A DNA stretch of 17,614 nt from positions 1-17,614 of the forward strand of contig WHTL01000035.1 of NCBI GenBank assembly GCA_009377735.1. The letters are read 5' to 3'. Source of the DNA: Acidimicrobiia bacterium. GTDB lineage: Bacteria; Actinomycetota; Acidimicrobiia; Spongiisociales; ZC4RG35. Under the pieces are notes generated by a model. The model was not told the origin of the DNA, searched no databases, and saw only the letters and a list, made by a program, of their open reading frames with translations. The translations under genes were made by a program, and so were the position numbers. Of the stretch, positions 5,569 through 14,097 are shown in pieces. The first letter of the stretch is position 1. Every line of letters starts with the position of its first letter.

Positions 5569-7362
5569 TCACTGCGATAGCAGCAGCGCCGACCAACCCC
5601 CGATATCCACCGTTGCGACGGCTCGTTGACCGTCAGCGTCGCCCTCGGCGGCGATGACGACCTCAGTTCCACCGACGTCGTCGTAGTCGGAACCGTATCC
5701 CGACCAGTCGGTGTTGAGTCGAACGTGCCACTTTCCAGGGATGGGAAACCCGATGATGTACTCGCGATGGGCGACTCCCGACAGGTTGAGCAGAATCACA
5801 CAGCTATCGCCGGCTCCACCCTGGTCCCACCGGTGGTATGCCAGGACCTTGCTGTCTTGGTTGAGGTGGTGGATGTCGAGGTTCTGTCCCTTGAGTCCGG
5901 CAGTGACGCCGTCACGGTTGGCGCGGAGTCCGAAGAGATCCCTATAGAGCTGGTGGATCCCGCTCTGGGACTCGACCCGGCTCCAGTCGAGTGGTCTGGT
6001 GTCCTGAAACCATCCCGGTGTTAGGAACTCCTGGCCCTGAAAGATCATCGGTATCCCGGGACTGGTGAATGTGATCACGGCACCCAGCGTGGAGCGTTTT
6101 CGTGAAGGCAGGCTGTCGGCCTGACCGCCCCAAATTTCCTCCGGTACCCGGGCGGAGCCGTTGGCCACCTCGTCGTGAGACTCGGTGTAGATCACACGCT
6201 CGAAGATATCGTTGTGATAGCGATGAGCAATGGCACCGGCAACGGCATGCATATCCCGGTGGGTGTCCTCGGGGGTGATGAGGGCAGCACGAATCGGATG
6301 GACGAAGGCCGCATCCCATTGTGAATCAAACCCAGCGCCGCCGTCGGAGGTGTCCTCGGTGATGGCCCACTCGTTGCGGAGATCCTCGGCGATAGTGGGT
6401 TTCCAGGGTTGACGGGCATTGACTTCGTCATTGAGCCACCTCAGCAGCCCCCAACCATCCGGAAGATCATCACCGGGATTACCACCACCCCTCACATTAC
6501 GGATGTAGGAGGTGGCGTCGAACCGGAGACCATCGGCGTGGTAATCCTCCAGCCACATCAGGGCGTGATCACGGATGTAGTCGCGTACCTCGGGCCGACC
6601 ATAGTCGGGACGGCTGTCACCCCAGGGGGTGTTTGCCCTCCAGTCGTTGTAGAAGTAAATACCACCCATGGCGTTCTCGCTCCACCCGTCGAACTGCCAC
6701 AGACCCAGGTCGCTCGGGCCGAAATGGTTGTAGACGACATCGACCAGCACCGCGATGTCGTGCTCGTGACATGCCATGATGAACCGCCTCAGGGCAGCCG
6801 GGCCACCATAGGCACTCTCGATGGCGAAGGGATGGGCTGGGTTGTATCCCCAGGAGATGTCTCCAGCGAACTCACCGAATGGCATCACCAGGATCGTGTT
6901 GACTCCGAGCTCGGAGAGGTATCCCAGCCTCTCGACGGCGCTGTCGAATGTGCCCAGCTCTCCGTCTACGGCATTGAAGGTCCCAACGTGGAGCTCATAG
7001 ATGACCATCTCATGCCAGGGCGGTGTCCGATAGTCGTCCCCGCCCCAGTCGAAATCGAGGTCGGTGATGACTCCCTCCCCCACCGAGTTGGTCACTTCCC
7101 TCACATACGGATCCACACGCCACAGAACCTGCTCACCGTTGACGATCCGATACTTATAGGTATCCCCGATGCCCGCGTTCTTAACGGTTCCCGACCAGTA
7201 TCCCTGGTCGCTCCGTGTGAGCAGATGGTTCTCCCCCGCCCAGTCGTCGAATGTTCCCGTCACATGCACCGAGTCTGCGTGCGGAGCCCACACCCGGAAA
7301 GAAGTCCCGCCTTCGTGGGGAGTCGCACCCATCCCGAGGCGCGGAGTCTCAGCCGTCGTCAT
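5569..7362 (-). CDS. GH13 alpha-glucan enzyme, probably 1,4-alpha-glucan branching enzyme
   Basis: The 597-residue protein has an N-terminal CBM48-like domain (about 12-95; FRVWAPHADSVHVTGTFDDW), a GH13 barrel and a C-terminal beta domain (about 510-597). Catalytic motifs are all present: DVVYNHFG (208-215), GLRFDAT with nucleophile Asp282, IAEDL with acid/base Glu326, and YTESHDE with Asp397. ESHDE and the following FQGQEF favour branching enzymes over maltooligosyltrehalose trehalohydrolase, but the length (E. coli GlgB is 728 aa) leaves the latter or another GH13 activity possible. It is last in an operon with phosphoglucomutase, which fits glycogen or alpha-glucan synthesis. The ATG at 7362 overlaps the preceding gene by 14 nt. 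An upstream in-frame start would overlap far more and adds non-homologous residues. No clear ribosome site is seen, so translation is probably coupled. Confidence 0.82.
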   Translation of the reverse strand: MTTAETPRLGMGATPHEGGTSFRVWAPHADSVHVTGTFDDWAGENHLLTRSDQGYWSGTVKNAGIGDTYKYRIVNGEQVLWRVDPYVREVTNSVGEGVITDLDFDWGGDDYRTPPWHEMVIYELHVGTFNAVDGELGTFDSAVERLGYLSELGVNTILVMPFGEFAGDISWGYNPAHPFAIESAYGGPAALRRFIMACHEHDIAVLVDVVYNHFGPSDLGLWQFDGWSENAMGGIYFYNDWRANTPWGDSRPDYGRPEVRDYIRDHALMWLEDYHADGLRFDATSYIRNVRGGGNPGDDLPDGWGLLRWLNDEVNARQPWKPTIAEDLRNEWAITEDTSDGGAGFDSQWDAAFVHPIRAALITPEDTHRDMHAVAGAIAHRYHNDIFERVIYTESHDEVANGSARVPEEIWGGQADSLPSRKRSTLGAVITFTSPGIPMIFQGQEFLTPGWFQDTRPLDWSRVESQSGIHQLYRDLFGLRANRDGVTAGLKGQNLDIHHLNQDSKVLAYHRWDQGGAGDSCVILLNLSGVAHREYIIGFPIPGKWHVRLNTDWSGYGSDYDDVGGTEVVIAAEGDADGQRAVATVDIGGWSALLLSQ

Positions 7363-8236
7363 TGGGATGGAGCATTGCCTGGAGGGCCTTGACGAGGGCG
7401 TGATTGCCATCGCCACCATTTCCCGCCTGTTGCAACGCCCGGTACATCTGAAAGGTGAGGGCAGTACCGGGTGTCGGCACACCGGACTTGTCGGCGGCGT
7501 CCAGTGCTATCCGCAGATCCTTGAGCTGAAGGTCGATGGTGAACCCCGGTCGCCAGTCATCGGCCATCATCTGCGGCCATCGGTTGGAGAGCATCCACGA
7601 CCCTGCCGCGCCTCCCTCCACGGCCCGGAGCGTCTTCTCCAGGTCGAGGCCACCGGCTTCGGCTACCAGAAACGCCTCGGACACACCGAGTTGGGTGACC
7701 ACCACGAGGATCTGGTTGACGATCTTGGCGGTCTGGCCCATACCGGGCTCGGTGCCGATATGGGTGATCGAGCTGGAGAAGTGCTCCATCACTGGTCGTA
7801 CCCGCTCAAAGGCATCGGCGTCACCACCAGCCATCACGGAAAGGCTCCCGTTCTCCGCCCCCTCCGACCCACCGGAAACCGGAGCGTCGATCCAGACTGC
7901 TCCCTGATCTGCAACCCGACCTGCAAACTCGGCGGTTGCCTCGGGGCTGATGGTGGAGTGGTCGACCACCACCGAACCGGGTGCGAGCCCGTTTGCAATT
8001 CCGTTCTCGGAGAACACCACCTCCTCCACGTCTGGGGTGTCGGACACACACAACATCACGACGTCGCTCTCCGAGGCGAGATCCGCCGGGGACGATGCGA
8101 CCTCGACTCCGAGATCGGCGAAGGCCTTGGTTGGTTGTGGGGAGCGATTCCAAACACGGAGGGGCACGTCGCCCGCTTGGAGATTCTTTGCCATTCCCCC
8201 ACCCATGATTCCCAGACCGGCGAAACCCACCCTCAT
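7349..8236 (-). CDS. NAD(P)-dependent beta-hydroxyacid dehydrogenase (3-hydroxyisobutyrate dehydrogenase / tartronate semialdehyde reductase family)
   Basis: The 295-residue protein begins with a Rossmann motif (GFAGLGIMGGGMAKNL), carries the family signature DAPVSGGSEGA with Ser121, and has the catalytic helix GMGQTAKIVNQ with Lys171 and Asn174. Length matches the family (about 290-300). Members oxidise or reduce short 3-hydroxyacids such as 3-hydroxyisobutyrate, tartronate semialdehyde or succinic semialdehyde, and sequence alone does not settle the substrate. The ATG at 8236 lies after GGAGGA with a 6-nt gap and overlaps the stop of the small membrane protein (ATGA). Longer starts in frame would only add residues translated from the upstream gene's antiparallel frame. 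It sits between sugar-phosphate and glucan genes without an obvious biochemical link. Confidence 0.88.
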   Translation of the reverse strand: MRVGFAGLGIMGGGMAKNLQAGDVPLRVWNRSPQPTKAFADLGVEVASSPADLASESDVVMLCVSDTPDVEEVVFSENGIANGLAPGSVVVDHSTISPEATAEFAGRVADQGAVWIDAPVSGGSEGAENGSLSVMAGGDADAFERVRPVMEHFSSSITHIGTEPGMGQTAKIVNQILVVVTQLGVSEAFLVAEAGGLDLEKTLRAVEGGAAGSWMLSNRWPQMMADDWRPGFTIDLQLKDLRIALDAADKSGVPTPGTALTFQMYRALQQAGNGGDGNHALVKALQAMLHPNDDG

Positions 8237-8436
8237 CTCCGATCCTCCATCGCCTTGCGATACAGGAACAACCAGCCGAGCAGGTGTCCGACAACACCAG
8301 CGAAGAGGATTGATGCCACCAGCCATCTGCCCGTGAAGGCAGACACGACGGCCGCCACGAAGGCGGCGGCGACGAGAACGATCCGGATACCGTTTAGTGG
8401 CCCAAAGATCTCCGAGAAGGGCGGCCTATCGGTCAT
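8233..8436 (-). CDS. Small two-helix membrane protein
   Basis: The 67-residue product has two hydrophobic segments (about 17-35 and 38-58, the second containing LFAGVVGHLLGWLFL) and charged ends (MTDRPPF and YRKAMEDRR). I recognise no family. It is locked into the operon by ATGA overlaps on both sides, with phosphoglucomutase upstream and the dehydrogenase downstream, so it is very likely translated. No charged residue sits inside the helices that would suggest transport. Role unknown. Confidence 0.75.
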   Translation of the reverse strand: MTDRPPFSEIFGPLNGIRIVLVAAAFVAAVVSAFTGRWLVASILFAGVVGHLLGWLFLYRKAMEDRR

Positions 8437-10142
8437 AGGTCGAGGTAGGTGGTCATGGCCGTTGCCACTGCGTCAGCCTTGTCCCTCGCTTGTGCCGCCG
8501 ATCCAGCAACATCGTCTCCGACTTCACCTCGTAGGTCGACGTAGACCTTGAGTTTGGGCTCGGTTCCCGAGGGGCGCACCAAGACCCGGCCGGTGGGCTC
8601 CAGGGTGAGGGCGACCAGGGCGGTCTCTCCCAACCAGCGGGGCCGTTCCTCCGCACCGGTGCGGTAGTCGATGCTCTCGGTGACCCTGTGTCCCGTCAAC
8701 TTGGTGGGAAGATCCTGGGCGAGGCGGTCCATGGCAGCTGCAATCTCCGCCAACCCCTCCGACCCGGGGCGGACGATGGACTCTTGGGTGGAGACCCACA
8801 AACCATCGCTGCGATACAGATCAGCGAGACGGTTCGCCAAGGTCCGACCCTGTTTCTTCTCGTACGCGGCGATATCGGCGAAGACGAGACCAGCGGCTAT
8901 TCCGTCCTTGTCTCTAACCGTCTGGCCAACGGTCGATCCCAGTGCCTCCTCGAAGCCGAAGGCGAATCGACCTATCCCCGCCTTCTTGAGATCGAGGGCT
9001 GCGTTGGCTATCCACTTGAACCCCGTCAGTGTCGTCTCGAAGTGCGCTCCGTGGCGCTCGGCAACGGAGGCCAGCATTGGGGTGGAAACGATCGAGTTGA
9101 TGACGATGGGCCGCTCAGTATGCCTCCAATGGGTCAGGATCCAATCAGCGAGGAGGACTCCTATCTGGTTCCCGGTCAGGCTTGTCCACCCCGCTGAGGT
9201 GATGATCGCCGCGGCAAGCCGATCGACATCGGGGTCGTTGGCGACAATCAGCTCAGCCTCCTTGTCTTCGGCGAGCTTGAAGGCGAGGTCTAGAGCTCCC
9301 GGTTCCTCAGGGTTGGGGAAGTCGACCGTGGGAAAGCGACCATCGGGTTCCTTCTGCTCAGGCACCGCAAACACGTTGCCGTACCCGCCGCGGCGTAGGG
9401 TCTCATCGACATAGCGCCATCCGACACCGTGGATAGGTGTGTACACGATCCGCAGATCCCGATCGCCGTCGACGTCTGGGCGCTCCACCGAAACCTCATG
9501 CCAGTAAGCCTCGTAGACCTCCGGTCCCAATTCTGCCGCCAGCTCATGGCCGTCCTCGATGGGCTTCTCAACTCGTGGCACGGCCGACGCTTCACCGACT
9601 TCGGCAATAGAGGCCGCAATCTGCTTGTCGACGGGTGGCACGATCTGGGCGGCGTTCTCGTCGAAGACCTTGTACCCATTGTCTGCCGGCGGGTTGTGGC
9701 TTGCCGTGATAACGATGGCGGCCGCAGCTCCGAGGTGCTTGGCCGCAAAGGCGACGATGGGAGTTGGAACCGGGCTGGCGAAGTACCTCACGGGAATTCC
9801 GGCCGCACAGAGAACACCAACGGTGGCCCCGGCGAATCCTTGCGACGAAAGCCGTGCATCGAACCCCACCACCACCGGAGAGGTTGGCGGGCCATCGTGA
9901 CGGGCGATAAGGAAGTCCGCGAGACCGGCTGTGGTGCGGATGACCACGGCCGCATTCATGCGGTTACTCCCGGCTTCCACCGCCCCTCTAATACCGGCAG
10001 TGCCAAATTCGAGGGTCCCATTCATCCGCCCCGCAAGCTCGTCGGTGTCACCTTCCTCAACCAGTGCCGCCAACTCGTCCCGCGTCTCCGGATCAGGATC
10101 CTGATCAATCCAGTTCTTAACCCGCTCGATAAGATTCGTCAT
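8433..10142 (-). CDS. Phosphoglucomutase/phosphomannomutase (alpha-D-phosphohexomutase superfamily)
   Basis: The 569-residue protein shows all four active-site loops: TASHNPP with the phosphorylated Ser148, the metal-binding DPDVDRLA (303-310), the sugar-binding GFEEALG (396-402) and the phosphate-binding RPSGTEPK (523-530). Length fits the group of about 550-580 aa typical of PgcA-type phosphoglucomutases, so interconversion of glucose-6-phosphate and glucose-1-phosphate is the likely main reaction; mannose phosphates or pentose phosphates are possible. It heads an operon ending in a branching-enzyme-like protein. ATG 10142 has no ribosome site, but TAACCT ends 6 nt upstream, which suggests a leaderless transcript. 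Confidence 0.9.
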   Translation of the reverse strand: MTNLIERVKNWIDQDPDPETRDELAALVEEGDTDELAGRMNGTLEFGTAGIRGAVEAGSNRMNAAVVIRTTAGLADFLIARHDGPPTSPVVVGFDARLSSQGFAGATVGVLCAAGIPVRYFASPVPTPIVAFAAKHLGAAAAIVITASHNPPADNGYKVFDENAAQIVPPVDKQIAASIAEVGEASAVPRVEKPIEDGHELAAELGPEVYEAYWHEVSVERPDVDGDRDLRIVYTPIHGVGWRYVDETLRRGGYGNVFAVPEQKEPDGRFPTVDFPNPEEPGALDLAFKLAEDKEAELIVANDPDVDRLAAAIITSAGWTSLTGNQIGVLLADWILTHWRHTERPIVINSIVSTPMLASVAERHGAHFETTLTGFKWIANAALDLKKAGIGRFAFGFEEALGSTVGQTVRDKDGIAAGLVFADIAAYEKKQGRTLANRLADLYRSDGLWVSTQESIVRPGSEGLAEIAAAMDRLAQDLPTKLTGHRVTESIDYRTGAEERPRWLGETALVALTLEPTGRVLVRPSGTEPKLKVYVDLRGEVGDDVAGSAAQARDKADAVATAMTTYLDL

Positions 10143-10148
10143 ACCGTG

Positions 10149-10154
10149 AGGTTA
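10149..10154 (-). promoter_or_regulatory. Candidate -10 element for leaderless phosphoglucomutase mRNA
   Basis: TAACCT on the minus strand is separated from ATG 10142 by six bases (CACGGT). No convincing -35 is visible at 16-18 nt upstream. The spacing matches the leaderless arrangements before the RNase, YqgE and DUF151 genes in this window. Confidence 0.35.
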
Positions 10155-10173
10155 TCTGATTTCAACCCATTGT

Positions 10174-10190
10174 CCCCGCCGAAGACGGGG
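10174..10190 (-). terminator. GC-rich hairpin between RNase HII and phosphoglucomutase genes
   Basis: Minus strand reads CCCCGTC-TTCG-GCGGGG, a stem with one bulged U and a UUCG tetraloop, 64 nt after the RNase HII stop. No U-run follows, so termination is uncertain; it could instead lie in an mRNA leader. Confidence 0.3.
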
Positions 10191-10253
10191 GGCACAATCG
10201 CCTTGGTGGTCGCGTGGAGATCGGCTCGAGGGGGGAGAATTAGCACTGACACA

Positions 10254-10982
10254 TCAGAACGGGAGTTCGGGTTGGTTGGGGTCGGGGCGGTGGTGGCGAG
10301 GGAGGCCGGTCCATATGAGGGAGTCCATGAAGACCCAGGAGCGGCGGTGGATGGCACTGGGGCCGTAGCCCTGTAGGGCGGTGCGGTGGTGCGGGCAGGG
10401 ATAGCCCTTGTTGTCGGCGAAGTTCCAGAACGGGTGGTCTTCGGCCCAGCGGCGCATGATGCGATCACGGGTCACCTTGGCAACGATCGAGGCCGCTGCG
10501 ATCGACAATGAGATGGCATCCCCTCGGACGATTCGGGTTGCCCCGCCGACAAAATCCCAATTGCCGTCAACCAACACCTTCTCGGCGGGCAATCCCAGAC
10601 CATCGATGGCGCGGCGGGCTGCCAGACGCTGAGCGTCAGACATTCCGAGCTCGTCACACTCTTGGTGACTGGCATGACCTACGCTCCAGGCTTCGGCCCA
10701 GTCGACGATCCGTCGGTACATGAGCTCTCGTTCGGGTTCGGTGAGCATTTTCGAGTCGCGGATCTTGTAGATGCGACGCTCGCGGGGTACCACGAGGGCG
10801 CCGACCGTGAGAGGTCCCGCCCATGCCCCCCTGCCCACTTCGTCGACACCGACCACCACATCCACACCCTGATCCCACAGCTTCTTTTCAAATGCGAGCC
10901 CCGGTGATCGTCGCTTGAGTGCGCTTCGAAGCGTCCCGGGCTGTGCCGGACGCACCGTGGCATCATGGGTGAGCGAAGACAT
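10254..10982 (-). CDS. rnhB: Ribonuclease HII
   Basis: The 242-residue protein carries the RNase HII core: VGVDEVGRGAWAGP with catalytic Asp47 and Glu48, RDSKMLT, LVDGNW with Asp139, RGDAISLSIAAASIVAKVTRDR with probable fourth acid Asp155, and the C-terminal HRRSW. It removes RNA from RNA-DNA hybrids, including single ribonucleotides and replication primers. An N-terminal extension of about 28 residues before FEKKL is longer than in minimal forms. ATG 10982 follows TAGGGAACG, giving a GGGA ribosome site. The gene begins 24 nt after the YqgE-family stop, so it probably belongs to the same transcript. A rnhB near yqgE or conserved housekeeping genes is unremarkable. Confidence 0.93.
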   Translation of the reverse strand: MSSLTHDATVRPAQPGTLRSALKRRSPGLAFEKKLWDQGVDVVVGVDEVGRGAWAGPLTVGALVVPRERRIYKIRDSKMLTEPERELMYRRIVDWAEAWSVGHASHQECDELGMSDAQRLAARRAIDGLGLPAEKVLVDGNWDFVGGATRIVRGDAISLSIAAASIVAKVTRDRIMRRWAEDHPFWNFADNKGYPCPHHRTALQGYGPSAIHRRSWVFMDSLIWTGLPRHHRPDPNQPELPF

Positions 10983-11006
10983 CGTTCCCTACAGAGTAGA
11001 TGCCCT

Positions 11007-11522
11007 TCAATTCATCTCTGGGTCAAGAGGGAATGTTGCCAACATGGCAATGGTGCCACCCTGCCTCTTCAATACCCGGGACCAAAGTGTGTCCGGGTCC
11101 GAGGTGAATATGTCGTCCCACTCCCCTTTCGCAACGACCCAGCCATCACCTTCGAGCTCCGATTCCAATTGGCCCGGAGACCACCCCGCGTACCCCGCGA
11201 AGACGCGAACCGGCCCGACGGGCATCTCATCGAGGTCGAGAGTCTCCACATCGTCGATGGAACCCACGGTGCCCAATGTTACTGGACCCAGGGCGACGGC
11301 GACCTGTGGTTCCACCGGACCACCGGAGAACACCACTTCTGGGAATGAAGCGACGGGGGCAACGGTCGGGAGATGGGCCGACACGGGGTCATCTGTTGGG
11401 CGGTCCAGAATCACACCGATCGTGCCCTCCTCATCGTGGGCGAGTATCAGCACCACGGAGCGCGCGAAATTCGGGTCGAGCATCATCGGCTGTGCCACCA
11501 AGAGGGTCCCCGGTTCGATCAC
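11007..11522 (-). CDS. YqgE/AlgH family (UPF0301) protein
   Basis: The 171-residue product has the family start PGTLLVAQPMMLDPNFARSVVLI, the GTIGVILDRPT segment, FSGGPVEP and the GYAGWSPGQLE motif. Length (about 170-190) is typical. Biochemical function is not established for the family, although AlgH was named from alginate regulation in Pseudomonas. The start is GTG at 11522; no ribosome site precedes it, but TAAGAT ends six bases upstream (11534-11529), so a leaderless transcript starting inside the intergenic 9 nt and the end of the hydrolase gene is plausible, besides read-through from that gene. Confidence 0.88.
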   Translation of the reverse strand: MIEPGTLLVAQPMMLDPNFARSVVLILAHDEEGTIGVILDRPTDDPVSAHLPTVAPVASFPEVVFSGGPVEPQVAVALGPVTLGTVGSIDDVETLDLDEMPVGPVRVFAGYAGWSPGQLESELEGDGWVVAKGEWDDIFTSDPDTLWSRVLKRQGGTIAMLATFPLDPEMN

Positions 11523-11531
11523 GAACCGATC

Positions 11532-12374
11532 TTACGTCTGATCCGGGTCAATCGCTGCGTCCAGATCTAGGTGATCTCGGACCCAGGTGACGACCTCCTC
11601 CACGATGCGTGGGCCCTCTGGGTGATTAAACAGCTCGTGACGCAACCCGGGATACACGATCCGGTCGCCGGAGATACCGATCCCCGCCGACGTCTGACAC
11701 GGGACCACCGTGTCATCGGAACCATGAAGGGTGAGGGTCGGGATCTCGATGCTGTGAGCCCGTTCGCGCACCCGTTGCATCGCGGAGAACATCTCTGCGC
11801 CAAGCCGAATCGTTGCCGAGGTCACCACCAGAGGATCTTCGAAGTAGGCCTCCCCTACCGCGGGGTCGGTGGAAAGCTGTTCCCCTCTGATCAAGGAGGG
11901 CACCGCGACATGGGGCGCCACAGCCGACAGGAATGGTGCCATCTTCACCTGCCATCCCGCACCACCGCTGAGGGCGGGGGCGCAAAGAACCAGAAGGTCG
12001 GGAGATGGGCGATCGGAAAGGACGTACTCGGCTGCAATGAGACCCCCCATGGAGTGTCCCATGAGAATGACCGGATCACCGTGATCCATAACACTGGTGA
12101 CATGCCTCTCCACCTGATCGAGGAAGTCCGCCCAGTTGTCTACGTGGACTCTGCGACCACCGGTTGCCCCATGACCGATGAGATCGAATGCCGTGGTCTC
12201 GAACCCAGCGGCAGCCAACTGCGTGCCTACCCTCTCATAGCGCCCCGAATGCTCACCTATCCCATGGATCACGACAACCCGGCCCAGCGGAAGATGGGTA
12301 TCGCTCGTCCAGTGCCGAACCAGTTCGGTACCTACCAGGGGATCAGGCTGGATTGTCTCCTTACTGGGTGACAT
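11532..12374 (-). CDS. Alpha/beta hydrolase, monoacylglycerol lipase-like (lysophospholipase family)
   Basis: The 280-residue protein has the MGL-type pattern: VVVIHGIGEHSGRY oxyanion strand, AFDLIGHGATGGRR, the nucleophile elbow GHSMGG with Ser108, GSDDTVV with an acid at 220-221, and RHELFNHPEG with His246. This is the Hydrolase_4 (PF12146-type) layout, so hydrolysis of monoacylglycerols or lysophospholipids is likely, with the exact substrate open. No signal peptide, so it is cytoplasmic. ATG 12374 shares one base with the upstream stop (TGATG), which implies re-initiation by the same ribosomes. TTG at 12377 is a less likely alternative. Confidence 0.88.
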   Translation of the reverse strand: MSPSKETIQPDPLVGTELVRHWTSDTHLPLGRVVVIHGIGEHSGRYERVGTQLAAAGFETTAFDLIGHGATGGRRVHVDNWADFLDQVERHVTSVMDHGDPVILMGHSMGGLIAAEYVLSDRPSPDLLVLCAPALSGGAGWQVKMAPFLSAVAPHVAVPSLIRGEQLSTDPAVGEAYFEDPLVVTSATIRLGAEMFSAMQRVRERAHSIEIPTLTLHGSDDTVVPCQTSAGIGISGDRIVYPGLRHELFNHPEGPRIVEEVVTWVRDHLDLDAAIDPDQT

Positions 12375-13057
12375 CAAGGGATCGGATGATACTCAAGGGT
12401 TCGGCGACGCGGTGGGGTCTCGCCGGGCCCGCCCTCCGGCATCTCGGGCGGTTCCAGGCCGTCCATGGCGGAATCGACGATGGCGGTGGCGGCGACGACC
12501 TGGGCGAGGTTGTGACCGGGGTGGATTGTCAGCGACATGGTGGGGAGAGGTGGCTGAGGGTCGCTGATGAGAACCCCCCTGCTTGCGAAGGCGCCCAGCA
12601 CAGCTTTCGTGGCGGTGGAAAGGAGGAACGACACCGTGCCCAAGGGTTCCCCGGGAAGCATCCGGATGCCCCTGATCTGTCCCAGCCGTGACTCCATGGC
12701 ATCGGTCAAGTCGGCCAATCTCTCCGCCTCCGTCCGGGACGCGGTCGTTGTCACAGGTCTTCCATCGGTGGTGAGGACCGAGGTCAGCCTCTCGGGGAGT
12801 GGGACCCACCCCACCAGGTCTGGTCGGATCATCACGGTAACGGGGACGCCCAACTCCTCGATGGCCTCCAAATCCTCGAAGTACCCAAATCGGTTGGGTT
12901 GCAGTATGAAGATTCCCTCCTTCGGTGGCGGCACCGTCCAAACCGTCCTCCCGGCGACGACGAGATGCTTTGACCAGGGAACCAGGCCGGCTGCCACGGC
13001 CGTGGGGTCTTGGGTGGGGGGATTTGCTGGAGGGTGGGAGAAGTCGACCGTTGTCAC
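12374..13057 (-). CDS. Conserved-looking protein of unknown function, weak resemblance to the small domain of PLP aminotransferases
   Basis: I do not recognise this 227-residue protein with confidence. It has a Pro-rich N-terminus, a central segment with VLTTDGRPVTTTASRTEAERLADLT, and a C-terminal part (GTVSFLLSTATKAVLGAFASRGVLIS, SLTIHPGHNLAQVVAATAIVDS) that reads like the C-terminal domain of class V aminotransferases such as cysteine desulfurases. It lacks the large domain and any PLP-binding lysine motif, so it would not be an active aminotransferase by itself. It has ATGA overlap with gcvT upstream and TGATG with the hydrolase downstream, so it is almost certainly expressed with them. 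The tail (GGPGETPPRRRTLEYHPIP) looks disordered. Confidence 0.72.
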   Translation of the reverse strand: MTTVDFSHPPANPPTQDPTAVAAGLVPWSKHLVVAGRTVWTVPPPKEGIFILQPNRFGYFEDLEAIEELGVPVTVMIRPDLVGWVPLPERLTSVLTTDGRPVTTTASRTEAERLADLTDAMESRLGQIRGIRMLPGEPLGTVSFLLSTATKAVLGAFASRGVLISDPQPPLPTMSLTIHPGHNLAQVVAATAIVDSAMDGLEPPEMPEGGPGETPPRRRTLEYHPIP

Positions 13058-14097
13058 CGATGGAAAGGCGGTTTGGCTCGCTGTGCCGGAACCCAGCGAT
13101 CCCTTATCTCGATCTCGATGTCGTCTCCGTGTTCGACCGGTGAAAGATATCCGAGACCGATGGCGTCACCCGTGACCGGGGAGATGTTCCCAGAAGTCAC
13201 CACGCCTTCTGCACCATCGGGAGTTCTCATTCGATAATCAAGGCGGGGTATGCCCCGCTCCAACAGACGGAACCCAACCAGGTGTTGGGCAAGGCCCTCA
13301 TCCTTCTGCGTCTCGAGAGCCGTCTTACCCACGAAATCGTGATCCCAGTCGATGGCAAACGACAGACCCGCTTCGAGGGGGGTGTGCTCAGCGTCGAGGT
13401 CCTGTCCCCAGAGAGGGAGTCCCGCTTCGAGACGGAGGGTATCTCGGGCGGCCAATCCACAGGGTGTAGCACCCACTTTGTTGAGGGATTCGGCGATATC
13501 GTGGGCTATCTCGTTTGGCACGACGATCTCTCCGCCACGTTCACCGGTGTATCCGGTACCGGCGACGGCGATCTGGGCGCCGTGAACGTCGGCATGGCCG
13601 CAACGGAAGCGGAGCGGGGCCTGACCCACCAACTCGGTCAGAGTCTGGGGGCCCGCGGGTCCCTGGATTGCGAGCATCACGGTGCTCGGACGGAGATCTG
13701 TCACCGTGAGGTCGGGCTCCTCGCCCACCCTGGATAGCACCATGTCGTGGTTGGCGGCGTTGGGGAGTACCCAATACTCATCCTCGGCCCATCTCCAGAT
13801 GATGAGATCATCCAGCACTCCCCCATCCTCGTTGAGGATCATGGTGTAGTGGGTGCGTCCCGATTCCAGCTTCTCCACGTTGTTGCTGAAGATCCGCGAC
13901 AGGGCGTTTGTGGCACCCGGACCCTCGCAGGCGAAGCGCCCGAGGTGGGATACATCAAACCAACCAACCGTCTCTCGGACGGCGCCATGCTCCTCGAGAA
14001 CGGCACCGTACCGCACGGGCATCTCCCACCCACCGAAATCGGTGAACCTGGCTCCGAGTTCCTTATGGAGGTCGTGAAGCGGAGACTGCTCCGTCAC
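13054..14097 (-). CDS. gcvT: Aminomethyltransferase, T protein of the glycine cleavage system
   Basis: The 347-residue product follows GcvT throughout: FTDFGGWEMPVRYG, VGWFDVSHLGRF, NNVEKLESGRTHYTMILNEDGGVLDDLI (with the catalytic Asp of the folate site), AIQGP, GTGYTGERGGEI, CGLAARDTLRLEAGLPLWGQD and SGNISPVTGDAIGLGYL. It transfers the methylene group from the aminomethyl-lipoyl H protein to tetrahydrofolate and releases ammonia. The start is GTG 14097, which overlaps the upstream stop (GTGA). Neither gcvH nor gcvP is in the window, but the MerR/DUF151 genes nearby match the setting of the gcv genes in mycobacteria. A YgfZ-like folate protein is unlikely because of the full-length match. Confidence 0.9.
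   Translation of the reverse strand: MTEQSPLHDLHKELGARFTDFGGWEMPVRYGAVLEEHGAVRETVGWFDVSHLGRFACEGPGATNALSRIFSNNVEKLESGRTHYTMILNEDGGVLDDLIIWRWAEDEYWVLPNAANHDMVLSRVGEEPDLTVTDLRPSTVMLAIQGPAGPQTLTELVGQAPLRFRCGHADVHGAQIAVAGTGYTGERGGEIVVPNEIAHDIAESLNKVGATPCGLAARDTLRLEAGLPLWGQDLDAEHTPLEAGLSFAIDWDHDFVGKTALETQKDEGLAQHLVGFRLLERGIPRLDYRMRTPDGAEGVVTSGNISPVTGDAIGLGYLSPVEHGDDIEIEIRDRWVPAQRAKPPFHR

Noticed and set aside
8237..8326. Extended N-terminus of the hydroxyacid dehydrogenase (30 more residues)
   Set aside because: The extra residues precede the Rossmann strand with no family match, while ATG 8236 has GGAGGA and an ATGA overlap.
6409..8551. Plus-strand open frames of 327 and 460 codons opposite the GH13 and dehydrogenase genes
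   Set aside because: Both lie antisense to genes with complete catalytic motifs, and their translations resemble no family. High GC leaves long chance frames on the opposite strand.
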